Source of the DNA: Fasciolopsis buskii
Taxonomy: Eukaryota > Platyhelminthes > Trematoda > Plagiorchiida > Fasciolidae
Length of the DNA: 64,000 nucleotides
Reading direction: 5' to 3'
NCBI GenBank assembly: GCA_008360955.1
Contig: LUCM01010527.1
Span: 1-64,000, forward strand
The notes under the pieces were generated by a model. That model saw only the letters and a program-made list of their open reading frames with translations. It did not search any database and was not told the DNA's origin. The translations under genes and the position numbers were made by a program. Shown in pieces: positions 36,182-50,129 of this stretch. How positions within the stretch are numbered: position 1 is the stretch's first letter; each line of letters starts with the position of its first letter.

Positions 36182-36974
36182 GTGCACGAAAACCAGCTGA
36201 TCGGATTTTGCCGCATTCATGAGCAGCACTTGCGAAACACTGCACGATTAACAGACGTGGGAAAATTGGTCAAGTCTATTCACCTACACCAGATAAAATA
36301 TGCCATATACTCCGTGTATTAATTTTATTCCCATTAACTGCTTCATGTGCGGATATACGATCAACCTACAAAATCACCGGACCGAGTGAGCCAATTCATA
36401 ATTCACGTGCCTATGTGCATTGGATGTGGGCCAGAAATTTGCGTTTTTCTTTGAGCAAAACCCAGGTTGGTAGAAAATTACCAAAGAATATTAAAACACG
36501 GTGGAAGTGTATCAAATGACGAGAAATGTTATATACAAGCACATATATATCTTATATTAGTAACACAAGTTCTATACTGACCACTGAAGAAGAGAAAACA
36601 AATGAGGGAGAAAGCTGACAGTAAATGAAGTGGTTCTGAGCAGGACTCAGGGTGCGATTTCCCATCTTGACTATTTGACCAGACATTACACCCTAACGGC
36701 AGGAAGGACATCTGAAGGTCTCATAATCAACTGGGAGCCGGTGACCAGTTACCTATCATACTACTATTATAATTGTCGTTACTTATAAATTTCTTAGCCG
36801 ACGTTTTTGTGTGCGATTAGCAGATTTGATTCCTTGCACAACGACTTAGTTTCAACAAGATTTCCAAGTAATATCTTGATCTCTGTAGTTGTGAGTTCGT
36901 CGGACAGTCGCTATTCCAAGAGCAAAGTCTCATGATAATAAACGGTGAATGAGTTTTTAAACTCCTGTGTACGA

Positions 36975-37065
36975 AACTGAAATTGTGACACAAGGCGTCT
37001 TATGCGGCAGCATTCTCTTCTCCGATTATGGACAAGCATTCTTCGAGTCCTTTTTCCAGTAGAGC
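36975..37065 (+). pseudogene. Possible LINE RT scrap
   Basis: VTQGVLCGSILFSDY lines up loosely with T-G-V-R-Q-G-C-I-L-S-P-x-L-F-N-Y of non-LTR RTs, with one or more deletions. It is very short and no catalytic block follows. Confidence 0.25.
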
Positions 37066-37149
37066 GGATTTCAGTTACCTGGGTTACGCGATATGGTCAA
37101 AAACTACTACGGGATGAAATATTCTAAAAGCGTCCATTTTCTATGACAA

Positions 37150-38625
37150 GTTGGCTTTGAGGGGTTTCATGAACGTACTTATTTGCGTTCAAAACAGACC
37201 TATCTTAGTGTCCAGGCAACTAAGTTGAAAATAACACTTCACGGTGAGTATGGTTATGTGACTGGTCCAATTTTACCGACAGCATTTTGCCGAGCAGAAC
37301 TAAACGGGATTCTGTAAAAGAACCGTTTAACTGACCCAACGCAGAGCTTGTATACCTGCTGGGTCACAGGTTCCGCTTTGATTTGGAATGAAATATTTGT
37401 GAGAGTGATGCCAAAATGAATTTAAAGTAGGTATTGAAGTGATGGCGCCTTGCATCGCAAATGAGGAATGACCTACTGCCCGACTGAGTATAATCAAAGG
37501 CCGGGATTGTCTAGAGCCTCTTCACATGTGCGATGGAATGTTAACTACGCTTTAGATGATACTCAGAAGTCCCACCTGTTTGCGTCAGTAGTTAGCATTG
37601 CATTAACGAGAGGGAAATCACACGGTCATTCTGCAAACTCCTTCAAAGGGAACATGTGATACTGTCCAGAATTTGTGACGAATGCAAGGGCTTAAACAAG
37701 ATCATCCAAGAGGCTTCGTTTGCGAGCATCGTACGTAGTTGCGCATGTTTCTATACTCTAATGGTTTTTATACCGCACTATATTTTTGCAGTATCTGCAC
37801 TCCAGCGTGAAAAAGAACAACCCTCTTTGTAATATTATTGAAAACCAGTGATTTTACTGAACTTCCGCATACGTAGTTTCATTGACACAGCTGCTACTAA
37901 AACGAACCCATAACAAGTACTCAAAATTTACCGTATAAAAGTAGTCCTACTCTCTGGGGTTCCATACAACTGGAGCAAGCTAGTGTTGCAAAAATCTGTA
38001 GCTTTGCCCTTCAAACTTGGCATGTTTTCCATGTGCGACAATTAGGTTATTCCTGCCCACCCAATTACCAATCGACTAAGTCTCATGCGTTAGAGTGTTT
38101 TCTTGCGCACTCTTCAAATTATATGTTGTTTAACTTTTATTAGGTCTTCGAGTCAGTAATGGCCCAAATGGTCTTCCTCGGGTCAATTTGTGATCTGTTT
38201 AATAATAATAATAACTATAATAATAATAATAATAGACTGGAATGCTCATTGTGAAACTCAAAGTATACCGCTGAAATATACCTTTCTTCCAACTGTTTAA
38301 CATTCCTCATGTTAGACATTGCCCATCTATGTGTTGCTCACGAAATTCGAGGTTAGTCTGGTTAAACTGCACCGGATTGGAGTAGGATGCGGAATGGCTA
38401 AAAAAACTGATACCCTGTGTGCTGTATTATCAGCTCACTTATTTAACGAGAATGAGTTAGCGGTTCAGTTGACTGCTTTAACACTCCGTGCTTAGGGATT
38501 TTGTCACCTGAGCCGAACATTTGTTGAGCACAGCATAGAACTAGCCATATGGCGAAAGTGTAAATAGTCTACAAGACGTTTATTGTGATGTTTTGTGACA
38601 TAATGAACTACAGTGTCTGCAAATT
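37150..38625. other. AAT microsatellite, otherwise nothing recognised
   Basis: An AAT/ATA repeat lies at 38201-38235. The remaining sequence has no recognised gene or element. Confidence 0.5.
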
Positions 38626-38629
38626 TGGC

Positions 38630-38790
38630 CCAGGCCTGCCGTGATCATATGTCGATTCGGAGTTAGCAAGTTCAAATCTTTTCACAGCCTGTCAACTTTC
38701 GCATTTGGCAACTCTCAGTTGACCAAGATTTTGTTACCTAAAAATGATGCACGCTGATGTTTCACTGATGAAGAAACTAAACGATGAAAG
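38630..38790 (+). mobile_element. SINE family 1, old copy
   Basis: CAAGTTCAAATCTTTTCACAGCC and CATTTGGCAACTCTCAGTTGACC align with the B box and body of the 18202 copy. The right end, CACTGATGAAGAAACTAAACGATGAAAG, aligns with its ATTAATAAAGGAAGTAAATG tail. The heavy divergence suggests an old insertion. Confidence 0.6.
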
Positions 38791-39036
38791 ATGGGGGCTT
38801 CTTTGATTAGCACACGATAATACAACAGTGTGTCCGCTCGTTGTCATTGTGAAAAATCACCTTAGTTGTGACATTTGTCGAGTCAAAAGTCACAGGTCAA
38901 ATTGATTAATCACGGCATCATCCGTTAATTTTTTCGTTCACTTCGTCCCTCGAGCAGAATGAAACGATGCTACGTTGTTCCTTTCATTAGGTCACTTCAT
39001 CACAAGTACAACGTAGTCTTCAAATAAAAAAATAAA

Positions 39037-39230
39037 CATGAAATAATTCACCATGTGATATCATCGCCCAACTCGCCATAAAGAAACCATGGAAGCACTG
39101 GACAGCTGTTTCATCCTTGTTAGGAATCATCACCAGTGCATATCCACCGCGCCCCAACTGGGACGCGAACCCGGGACGAACGATTGTGAGTCGAACGCCT
39201 TAGCCATTACACTACCGGGCAGGCTCTGAA
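39037..39230 (-). mobile_element. tRNA-headed SINE family 3, best minus-strand copy
   Basis: Read on the minus strand, the head is GCCCGGTAGTGTAATGGCTA (A box TAGTGTAATGG) with a B box GGGTTCGCGTCCC. A body follows (GGATATGCACTGGTGATGATT, CATCCTTG reversed, CCATGGTTTC) that ends in CACATGGTGAATTATTTCAT plus A/T-rich sequence. The same head and body recur at 53164. The short open frame across it is a shadow. Confidence 0.82.
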
Positions 39231-39239
39231 CGGTTCGTT

Positions 39240-41365
39240 GAACTTCACCACATGAATTCATTGATATAAGAAGTCGATCTCCACTTTTTTCCAAGACGCG
39301 TTTATACTTTCTAGGATGATGCTCGGTCACTAGAAACACAGTCTTTAAACTCCCCAAACGAAATCCATGATTGAGGAAGCGATGAAACTCAGCTGACAGC
39401 GATCAGGTTACCAGTGGAATCTGTTGAATGGACCTCAATGCTAAGTACTAATGTGGGATCCCCAGCGTGACTTGCGCAACTTCGGTCGCTCTGTGGATTG
39501 TTTTGGATGCCAATCTGTCTATCAAATCAAATCTGACGACTATCGATCGCGATAAGGCAAACCATATTGAGCAAAATTATCATTTAACTTGTTTTGCTGG
39601 AAATTTTCTAAATCGATGATATGAACTCATTGACCCTGAGGTATTTATAGCACTGACGGTCACTTGAGAAAGGCCGGGAAATTCTCGGAATTTTTGATCT
39701 GCCACTTGCGAGGCCGCCAAACTGACAGCTCGACCAAAGACAGTTTTCAGTTTGTAAACGTTTTTCTTCATCTAACAATACTTTCAGGACAAATTATCAC
39801 ACGAATCTGTTTACAAATCAATTCTTTGTGTTCCACTTTGTTTGACTTTTCGTTGTCTGTCATCAGTGCACTTACTGTCACCTTTTCATTGCATCCAAAT
39901 GTATGGCGTTGTCGCTCCACCAAGAAGAAATACACGAATTAACACAATTATCTATAGCAGTGCTAAAGATATCAGCAGCAAAATAAACCCAATGCACATA
40001 TGCTCGAAAGAAACAGAACGTAATACGGACTGACTGACCCCCTCTTCGCGGCTGATTAGATGAGGCTAAAAATAGGTCCAATAAGACCAAGTCGAACGTG
40101 AGCAAAAGCCACTATTAAGTCGACTCGTTTTCTAAAAGAACAGCTGCCTAACTGGAACATATTTTGTACGTAATAAAAATGGGCTAGCATAATGTCAGAA
40201 GCTCAATGATTATGTGACGATTACGTGCACATGTTGTCATGGTATTCACCTGTGCCAAGAGAGAGGTAATTTTCTAATAATTGCCTTATTGATTGTCCGC
40301 GATTGTTAATACGACCGGTGAATTTTAATTCTGTGGTCAGGTGTGTTTATCGTATAACTTGACTGAGATTTGAGAATGGGTAACTACTGCAATTTATCCA
40401 CCCTCAACCGATTCAAACTTGGACAATGTGATCTTGCGCGTTGACAGAGTTGTCCCGTATTTCCACTTGGCTCTCAATAAGAGGTCTGAAGTTGACAAAC
40501 TCGTTGGTAGTGGAATGAACTGAGAAATTAAAATTATTTCCTTGAGGGACACTGCAAGATTTATGCGCTCATTTCTGGTGTTCAGGCTCCATGCTCTAAT
40601 ACTCGAAAGTCAATTTTCGTGTTTCATCTATGGATAGGGGCTCTTAATCTGCCGTGAATTGTGCCTTCAAACTAGGGAAGTTAGTTTGTCTCCGAATTCG
40701 CGGACCAGATACTGAGTGCAACAACCCGTGGGCGGTGCTTGTTAGTGCCAATGACGACAGCGTATTGAGGGAGGACCTGCATAAGGTGTGAACTGTGGAT
40801 TTACATACTTAGAGGGACAAATTCACCCATGAAATCTGTTGTTTGTTTGGGTCTTTTGGTTTTCAAAACCTTTGAATTAAATCGTCGATTTGTCATCGAA
40901 ATCAGGGGAGTATTCCAGTAAAAGGTGCAAAATAAGTCCCGGTCGAAATAGTTTGGATTTGTGTTACCTCATTCTATCTGTTCAGTCGTACAGTAGAAGG
41001 TGCATTTTTCACCAGTTTACTGCAAATACACTCTCGTGGTATTCACTTCTAAAAGAAAACAAAACGGAGTGTACCATACGCAAGGTATATCCCCTGCGAT
41101 GACTTGACAGGTTTCTGTACTTCGACTCATCCCCGAACTCAATAGGTTTTGCGTCGAAACTGGTGATATCTGTAGACGCGAGCCACGGTACTGGTGACGT
41201 CCAAACGACCAACAGTTTATTGTTCTTAGTGAAACCCGTGTGGTGGAACCTGTAACTTCCGGTCACATTTCCGTCTGAATACCTTATCTAGAATTACCAG
41301 GTATCAGTTTTATACGAAATAAATTCGAAATAACTACATTATAGTTATAATTACAATAGGAGTCA
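39240..41365. other. No recognised feature
   Basis: Several 60-90 residue frames, none with a recognisable motif. No repeats recognised. Confidence 0.45.
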
Positions 41366-41371
41366 TTACCA

Positions 41372-41572
41372 CTGGAGGTGGTCATTTGAGTTAAGCGTCT
41401 GTCAGCCTCAACAACGTCGGAGGTTCGAACCCATATTCGACGATAGCTCACTCTCTTCTCGCTCGTTGCCACATCTGACCTATTGAGACATGTGGTTCTA
41501 TGGGACGCCAAGTTTCAGATTTATAGTTACCGGTCTACCCCCGCAAATCCCCTCCACCTCGTGAAGTGGGCT
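41372..41572 (+). mobile_element. SINE family 2, near-complete copy
   Basis: Head GGTGGTCATTTGAGTTAAGCG and B box GGTTCGAACCC (41422-41432) match the copy at 27700. The body, with TGACCTATTGAG, GTGGTTCTATG and AAGTTTCAG, matches 22630-22676. The 3' side contains CTCCACCTCGTGAAG, also seen at 12868. This is the most complete view of family 2 in the window. Confidence 0.7.
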
Positions 41573-41574
41573 GT

Positions 41575-44500
41575 GTGGTGATGGGACATGCATCTTCCAT
41601 TACATTCATGTCTCAAGCATGTCGCAAAAAATATCATTATTTCGGTCGTTATTGGTTTATCTTGGAACCGTAAGCAAACGGGTCAAAAAGCTGTGCTCCA
41701 CCAACAATCGGAACAGTTTCCGTTTGAAGCTAATTCACCTTGGTTATCCACATGCTCGGCGATGAAATTTTCGTTTAAAAAGTACGGTGAACTATTTAAG
41801 AGGAACAAACAGGTCTTGAATAGTGGACAAGTTTTCAAATTTATTAGGTATATTGGATGCAAAATGTGTAAACCGAGGGAAGGGGGCGGGTGGGTTTTAG
41901 TACACTATTGATATTAATGAAAATCACGGCCCATACACAGAACACCTTTTTGAACTGAGGCAATCATTGTGATCTCTGGAAATGGATTTCTCCGGGGCGT
42001 GAACCCTGTGAACACCAACAATTTCTGCATCCACACGATTTGTTGAATGCAACTCCCCTTAGCATAAGTAATGCGTGGTCGACTTTGAAAAGACGAACGA
42101 ATGAGGGTTCTGACATTTAGTACTCACAAGACCAGAACCATCTAAATTCACGGTTCTGTTCAAATTCTTATTTTAAGTAAACTGGCATTCAAAGAGTCGT
42201 AAAAATTGGCCCCCTACAATCTGACAATTCGTGGTGCGATGGGGTTGAGAAGTGAACCGTCCACCTATCTTCCGGTAACGGACCTGTTTGTGTTTGGCGC
42301 TGTATGCCTATTTGCTGGTTTGTGAGCATCCGTAGTTGAATTACCTCCAGGCCGTGGCTCAGACACATTGGAACCGTCATTGGTATTCACCGGAGTGAGG
42401 ATGAGGTGGTCAGCCTCATGGTACTTGAAAGTGACTGTTGGTGTTTGAATGCATCTCACTTCAAGTCACAGATCTCACCTGGCAGTCCGCAGCGACTCGG
42501 ATTTCCTGTCCTGTCCCAGTTCCGCCGTCACAATGCATCAAAGATGGAGAAACTGGTTAACTGGCAATAGTCAGGCGGTCATTCGGATGTTTGGGAGTTT
42601 TATTCCAACCACTGCCGGCCAAATTCTAAACTTGACAGTCCTCAGCTGGCCGCGAACCGCTTCGTGAAAATAATGTGCTTATGTGCAATAAGCACATCCG
42701 AGTGAAATGACAAATAGCGAATTCCCACGTACAAATATGAAACTAGTCTAGCAAATGTCTGTTCACGACGAAACGCTGACAGTTAGATGTTCACAGTGAA
42801 TCATCGGACAAACTTTCAGTCTTTCATTCCCTAGAAAAACAAAGCTTGAGTTTTACATCTTCTATCGTCTGAAATTTGAATCAATACATTTCTAGGAAAT
42901 CATTCATCGAACCTGATCAGTGGTTGTCTTGCAACAAGCACGCAAATTTTACATGAATCTCTCTGTATAGCAGGTCCATTTAATCGGGCTGAGGGACTGG
43001 CCGAAAAAAAGTGAGGGAAAAAAGAAACGATGACCTCAATTTTCCAGGACAGTTGAACTCCGTTCAATTACGTGTCCTAACGCGGATGGGGCAAACATCG
43101 GGCTTGTGTGCGTGGTAGTGGAAACTTTCGGATTGCAAGTCCAATTATGGTAAATCCGTTTTGTGTACTCAATGGAAAAATCCACATCCATTTTGGATCT
43201 GGCAATCCGATCAGTCCAGCTTATAAAACCACTATGCTTGAACTGACGTGCATCGGTCTTGATTGCTACCTCACAACAAAAGTGAAAGAGTAGCTGAAAG
43301 GAAACAAAGTAAACAACAATACCGAAAAGGAAGATTTAGAACACGAGAACGATATTAACTGTGACATTAATCCCTATCCATCACTGTTACCAACGCTCAG
43401 GCTGATGAGAGATCTCGTGGACCAAAGCATTTAAGTCTAGATGGACCCAAACGATCCAGCTCGCTGGTGGAGGCTTGCGTACTTTCGTCCTGTGTGATCG
43501 ACTGACTAGTTCGACCCACTTTCCATTCACTAGCTGCCCCAGAGAACAGTTCAGAGCGAGGCGAGCTTCATGTGGGCAGGATATTTGTACGTCCCAACAA
43601 CCTTAGTCTATGCTTATTTGGTGTCACTTTTAAAGACCGAAACGCAGGACCTAAAACCATCACTGTGATAGTAGTAAGGTCTTATTTTCCGGTGATCTAG
43701 CCAACTTTGTATTCTTCAGCAGTCTAAGGGTTGTCTCCTTTTAGAGATGCATTGAGAAACAGGCAAGTAGGTCAGTACGCATAATTTGTTGTCCACGTCG
43801 AGTTGCCGGTCACAGGATGCTCACGACCGTTCAAAACTGCCCAACGGTCCGATTCTGCAAAAGACAATGATAAAAGTTACATAGACGTCACATCGTCCAC
43901 TTTCTCAGTCATCGCTCATTGTGGATAAACTCGACCATAGATTGACTAAACCAGAGTCAATAGAACAATTCAAGTTGGCGCGACAAAGTAAAAATATGTT
44001 TCAGCTGAACCACTGGCTGGTTCACTGTCCCAGAGACCCCAGACAAGTGGGCATGGTCGGAAACCGATATATGGTTGGAACGAATGATGGAATCCAGAAC
44101 AGGTCAGCAACGAGCATACAAAAAACCAATAACTAAGTAAAATGAAATTACGCAGGTATGAACCTTGAACCCCAGTCAGACAACTGGTATTCAAACACAC
44201 ACCAATCCTAGCATATGATGGGTTAAACTCGAAAAGACTGTGGGTGGAATTAGTCTAACTGACAATGGGATGAAAACCGCACTTAAATGAGTGTTCACTA
44301 CAATGCAAACTGCTATTTAGTATGTTGGTAGGACTAGCAGACAGGCAGATCAATCAGGCAGCTACGGGCTTTCCCACTTCTCTAAATCAAAGCTGAATCC
44401 GTATTCGCACGATACTCCGTGAGCTTAGGCAATAAGTAGCCGAAGATAGATGTAACCACGTATGGGACGCGAACATGGGCATTGAGTGAATGATTGATCG

Positions 44501-44910
44501 ACTGACGTTGGAATAATTATTATAATGAGCAACATACTTAGAAAAATTTCATGTTATAACACCGTCATCGATGGAAACACTTCATGTCTGTTCACCCTAT
44601 TAATTTTTAAACCTAGTCGTGTGCCACACTTTTTGGAGTATAAAACAATAAAAGGTCATCTTTCAAATCCAGTTAGACAAGATGGTTTCACCAATAGCAG
44701 TTAGTCGACGCAGATCAATGTGATATTCGTTTTTTACCTACTACTCAATTTAATTAGAAAGGGACATACCATTTGGTAAATAAAAAGAAAATTAGATAAT
44801 CTCACTAGAAACTCATTTGAGTCGTTAGGAGCTTGAAGGGATGATTAGTCCGTGTAAAAATCACATGGTAGTTTGTCGATTGGGCACGAAAGTACCGGGT
44901 ACGCATACGT
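41575..44910. other. Mostly unrecognised; possible decayed SINE near 42540-42660
   Basis: GGAGAAACTGGTTAACTGGC followed by GTTTTATTCCAACC, GCCGGCC and CAGCTGGCCGCGAACC has the flavour of a tRNA-headed SINE with ruined boxes. Elsewhere nothing is recognised. Confidence 0.35.
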
Positions 44911-44914
44911 GAAG

Positions 44915-44975
44915 AGCGGCAATATCCGCGAAAACCGGTCGTGTGCTTTCGAGCAAATTTGTTTATCCATCCGTA
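44915..44975 (+). repeat. R63 repeat fragment
   Basis: CCGCGAAAACCGGTCGTGTGCT and GAGCAAATTTGTTTATCCATCCG match the first 55 bases of R63 copy 1 closely. The rest of the repeat is absent. Confidence 0.7.
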
Positions 44976-44979
44976 TGCG

Positions 44980-47900
44980 AAGCATGCTAACGAGGAGAAA
45001 AAATAGACAACATTGCTCTCAAGGGAGGTGCTTTTTCACTGAATACAGTAATTTTATTTGAATTTCCCAATTAGTTTATCCCAACAGTACGAATAAACTT
45101 AGTACTTTTCTCGTTCATGTCTTACATTATTGGATACGCCTTACAGTCTTTCACTTGTGACAAAAGCACACCAAGTTTAGGCCTTCGATAATGCCAATGG
45201 CGTTACGATCGGGAGAAGTGTCTCGTGGACAACAAGTTCCCTCCAGTCAGTCCATTCGGTTATTTGTGTGTCAATCATTTTCATCCGGATGACGACAAAT
45301 TGCATCGAATCTGAAAAAAAGTAACTTTGTCTTGAAATGAACGACTAGTGACATTTGGCAAGCTGGTCGTATCTGATCGCAACATCTTTCGTCATCCAAT
45401 AAAAGTGCAGCAAACGCCACCCCATATCATCTCCGTCCAAAGCAATTTTCGCAGATAGCATCAGTTCTCCGATGATAGTAATGGCATCTAATCCGTGATG
45501 CTACGGGTCGTGGATGAACCAAGATCCACGAAACCACTTCAAATTAATGACTTCTGCTAATAATTGGCTTTTGTTTGAAATAATCAGTCAAACGTCCGAC
45601 AGACAACAAATGTTTCTTACCACCATTTTCGGTGCACTAGGCTTGGAGAATGAAATCAAACCACGTTAAGGGCAACTCTTCCGCATGAATGCTGTGTGGT
45701 GCAGTCGAGTACAAAACGGGACTGGACAAAATCGAGGCGATTTGTAATGTTGATATCACGGATGTGATGTGTAAAAATCTCGTCAGTGTAAATTTCATGG
45801 CCTTTGGACTTTCCATTTAATTCACCCTGCAAGATGTGGTGTAGAATCAATACGATGCATACAGATATTGCCGGAACTCGTGGGACAAGCGTTAAGCGAA
45901 AACGTTCTGTTTCAACTGGCAACAGCATAGGGGGACGAATACTTGGATTTGTATCCCTTTAATCCATCGTGAACTGATGAACGACTTCGACAATGATCCG
46001 TAGGCTTTGAAATTATCTACCGAGCAAATGGATAGGACGTTTAGCCGATATCCCTTTTAACTATCGTGTGTAAATCTCAACCTCGATGCTTTATGAGCCT
46101 GCCGAGAAGAACAGAATGAGATTAATACACAATAATCTGGGGCACGCGTTGCTATAAATCCAGCGTCAGTCAACAATGGCAACTGATGGGTCCGTCACTA
46201 TCCCCCAGTAAGTCTTTAGTTATTTTGATGTGGCGTCCTCCAGCTCGAATATGAAATTGCTTTTGAGTCATATTCCAAGAAGTTTTAGACTCTCTGCATC
46301 AATATCCGCTGAATTATCACGTCAGAGCTTGTAGAATTTCTTAGATGAAACCAAGACTCACAGGTATGTTTTCGCGTGAAGCGCACTCTAACATAAAGTG
46401 TGATTTAACTCGATTTCCGTCAAATTATAAAAAAACTACTCAGCTGACGATAACATATTTATTAAATGCTGACAAATTGAAACATGGGGCTTCTTTCAGA
46501 GATACTGGTTTACCTTTGTATCCTTGGAATCAAGGAACTAGCATTCACCAAGACGACAAAATTTCCTCTATCCGTAGTTCAGTCACTTTTGATTCGTTTG
46601 GATAAGAGTAAACACCCTGGACAGTTTGATCGAAGATCTTCCCTTTAAAAATTTCCATTTTGTAAGGGTTTTGCAGATCACGGTGTATCTTGTATTCATA
46701 AACAAAATTAACGGATCGCCAGATTAAGGCCCTCAGCAGTTCCTACTATTAAGCACGATATTTAAATTCCCTGATTTCTAGTTCGACCAATTCGTACTTC
46801 GCGTCAGCTTACACTTGGTGCGTTTAAATATTATTCTATTCTATCTGGACAATGCTGCAAGGAATACCGAATGAAAGATCTGTCGTGCAACATTAACATG
46901 ATGAACGTCAGTGTGTGATTATTTTCGGATGTGGTTTATTTTCTCCGTGGAGAATTTGTTCCTGGTGTGATTTACTCGTTTACTGTTACCTAAACGATGG
47001 CTATGTTTAATCTAAAAAGCAGTGAGTCCCTAAACACAAAAACCGAAGTTGATCAAAGTTTTCAGATTGATTTATTGTCTCCTGCTTTGTGAGACCAGGA
47101 AATTTTACTATTTCTTGCAGATTATTGCATTGTCACGATGACAATATAAGCTTAGGTGATCTTGAGGCAAGGTCAATGTTCTACCTAAACCAAAAATTTC
47201 CTGTTCGCCATCGCATACGTAACAAATATCAAGCTTAATCGTGAACAGAATGTTCGGTAGAACAAATACTTCTGTTGGCCAAATTTCTGTGCTTTCACGG
47301 CTATTCAGTTGTTGTGCCAGACGGGGGAAGGTGGGGTGGGGGGATCGACTTACTTGCCTAACTCGGTACTGACCATCTTCAAGAACTGCGGTTCACCTGA
47401 CTCGCTTGAAGCATTTTGTAGCTGATTGCCAGTCGAACTCATTCGGCTACGGTCAGTCCAATCCTCTGTTGTCCAGTTCCGATGTTTTAAAGTAGATAGG
47501 GTCCGGATTTTAATTTGAGAGGTAATTTTACTGACAAAGTTAAACGACGTTTTAGGTGTGCTCAATGATCAGATTTTCAACAGATGATGGCACTCGGTTT
47601 ACCGTACAACAGCACAGAGTTCTTCCGACCGGGGGCAGGTTATGCGGTTGGAAAAACTGCGTTAAACCTAATCCCTATGAGCGCCGCAATCAACTCTCAC
47701 CGATTGCACAATCAGAACGAGAGATAACGGTTTGTAACCTGGCTGCAAAACGAGACAGCTGACATACTTATCGATTGGGAAAGACGGACTAGACGGAATG
47801 GATTCAGCTGACTTTCACCGTATCGCCGTTCCACCTGAATTTCTGTACAGGAAAATGTTCCATTTCTTCTTCCACTTCTCGTCACCTCACCAGATAAGAA

Positions 47901-49984
47901 TTTGAGATTTGATCGGAAAAAATTGATTGTATCCCAGATAATACGTCTCAACGATGCCAGAATTCGTCAGTGCACCGACTAATCGTATAGTACTGCCAGT
48001 CGTCTGGAGATTGAATGCGTGAGTAATCATTAGTGGTTCGAAATTAACTGGACACTTAAACACTTATGCAAATTAATTCAATAAATTGTTCAATTGGATT
48101 GACTCATTGTCAAGTAGATGAATTGTCATCTTAGGAGCTATAATTTCCAGATCATTTCAGCTCAGTCTACGTGAGTACTGACGTGTAGTGCCAATCTCAA
48201 CATATGGCTGACCAAATCGTGCATTGTCAATTGAAAATCAAGGTTCGTTGTTGTTGACAAAAAATACTTTATACCAGTCGCTTGTGATAGCACTGTTTTG
48301 AATATCCTCCCCTGACCGCGATCAGGATAGAAATGCAAGTACAGGCACGCACAAGTTTTCGTCTAACTAGTACTAAATTTTTATTGAAGAGAATAAGTGA
48401 AGGAGACGAAATGGGTGAATATTTGATTACTGACAGATGATCATTTCCATTGGTGATTTTTCTAACCCGGAGACAATTTGAACACTTTTCATCACTCTAG
48501 AGGTTTCTGTATCTAACCTGGACAAGAATGGTTTTTCACTGTATTTTTTTCTTGGGAAGCAATCCAGCTGTTTTTGTTTTCCCCAAATTTTTCCTGGGTC
48601 ATCGACTGTTTCTTGGGCGAGGAGAAATAAATGGGAAGGTCATTTCATTTGCCTGAGTAAAGAATCCATGGAATATTCAAACGATGACTCAGCCAGCCGG
48701 AGTCAGATTCGGGATCTTTCATCTACGGCAGAGATGCATTTATCACTGACCTGTATCGCGGTTGAACGTGAATCGCAAAAGTGCGCACCCAGTATTCTGC
48801 ATTCACGTTTCCATGGCTGCAGAAAAACTAACTTGGTCTTAAGCATCCGAATAGGCTTGTTGGCCGCTATCCCATGGAAGGAACTAGCACAACTGGGGCC
48901 CATTAATAATTACCGAAAGCTTGCATTGTAATTACCAGACAATCCACGTGCTTTTTCCTCCAGCATCCGAAATTTGACTTTGCGTACAAGCGTACTGGGA
49001 TGAAGAGTAGCATACAATTTTTGACTTACCTCAGTACTGCAGGAAATTTAGGGTAGATATTTGATTCCTACCTCAGCTAGTCAGTTCCATATCATTGTGT
49101 TGGACGTCATTTTGTTTTGCTGCATCGAATTCGTTCAGTGACTAGCTCAAAAAAGACGTTTATTTGGCGCGTTCTGTTTCGTGCTTCGGATCATGTCAGT
49201 CAGTGTTCCCAACATTGTTCGGGATTCTTTTGTTGCACGCATTGCGTTTCCTGAGGAGCCAATTTTTGATAGATCAGGGCGATATGTGCGCCGATGAAGT
49301 GAGCATGTTTTGCTGTATGCATGCTACTCATAACACTTTAAGCAAACCAACAAGGTTAACGTTGATCTGAGGTCATATCTGAATAATAGATGAATAAATT
49401 CCGAAGAACCCCTATGAGGTTCTGAAGTGCTTTTAGCATCCGAGGACACTGCTAAAACAACAGTCCACAGACGTTTCCATTTCTATCCGCAGTCACTGAA
49501 AGTTCTTTAGTAGCCTCCGATTTGCGTCTAATGGCTCGGGCCGACGGCTGAATGAACAGACGTTTTTGTACATTGTAAGCCACAAACGGATACTACGTAC
49601 GAATTGATATGCGCAAGCACGTGACTGGGTAACCCAACGAAAGTATAATCTAGGGAGAAAATTTTACCGAAAATATGTCCATTAATTATGACCCAAACAG
49701 CTTGAATGTATTAACCATAGAGGATATCTTCAGTTTTCAGTCGTTCTTGGTTAAAATGACAGAACTCCCAAAAAATTTACGACTGTCTTGCATTGCTGCC
49801 CACTTGTGTGGCACTCTGAAGACATGAATGTGTCCTTCGGATCGTGGATCGAAACCACGAGAACAGACTGATCTGCAAAGACTAGTATTGCTAAGTTTAC
49901 CGAGGTCAGATTTGAGCTGCTGGTCTGTTTGTGTGCCTGTGCACCGTTTGGCCGGCAGTATTCAATCCGTAAGCATTGTGGCTC
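44980..49984. other. Long stretch with no recognised feature
   Basis: Five kilobases without a recognised gene, repeat family or RNA. Short frames at 46345-46605 (plus), 45656-45928 (minus) and 48668-48931 (plus) carry no known motif. Confidence 0.45.
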
Positions 49985-50125
49985 TTCAAAGTGAACGCTG
50001 CTAGTCCGAATTCTGACACCATCCGTCAACTTCCCCGCCTGGCAGCCCTCAGTTGCGATCGTTGCGATCGCCTTCTTGAAAAGGATACACCATTTGTTTT
50101 CAACAATAAGGTTGTTAAAGGGTAA
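49985..50125 (+). mobile_element. SINE family 1, 3' half
   Basis: CGTCAACTTCCCCGCCTGGCAGCCCTCAGTTG at about 50024-50056 matches the family-1 body. The B box appears as AGTCCGAATTC. A tandem GTTGCGATC duplication lies at 50053-50070. The tail is diverged. Confidence 0.65.
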
Positions 50126-50129
50126 CATG

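Noticed and set aside
43400..43440. Hammerhead core CTGATGAGAGATCTCG
   Set aside because: It lacks the following CGAAA and a matching stem; a chance word.
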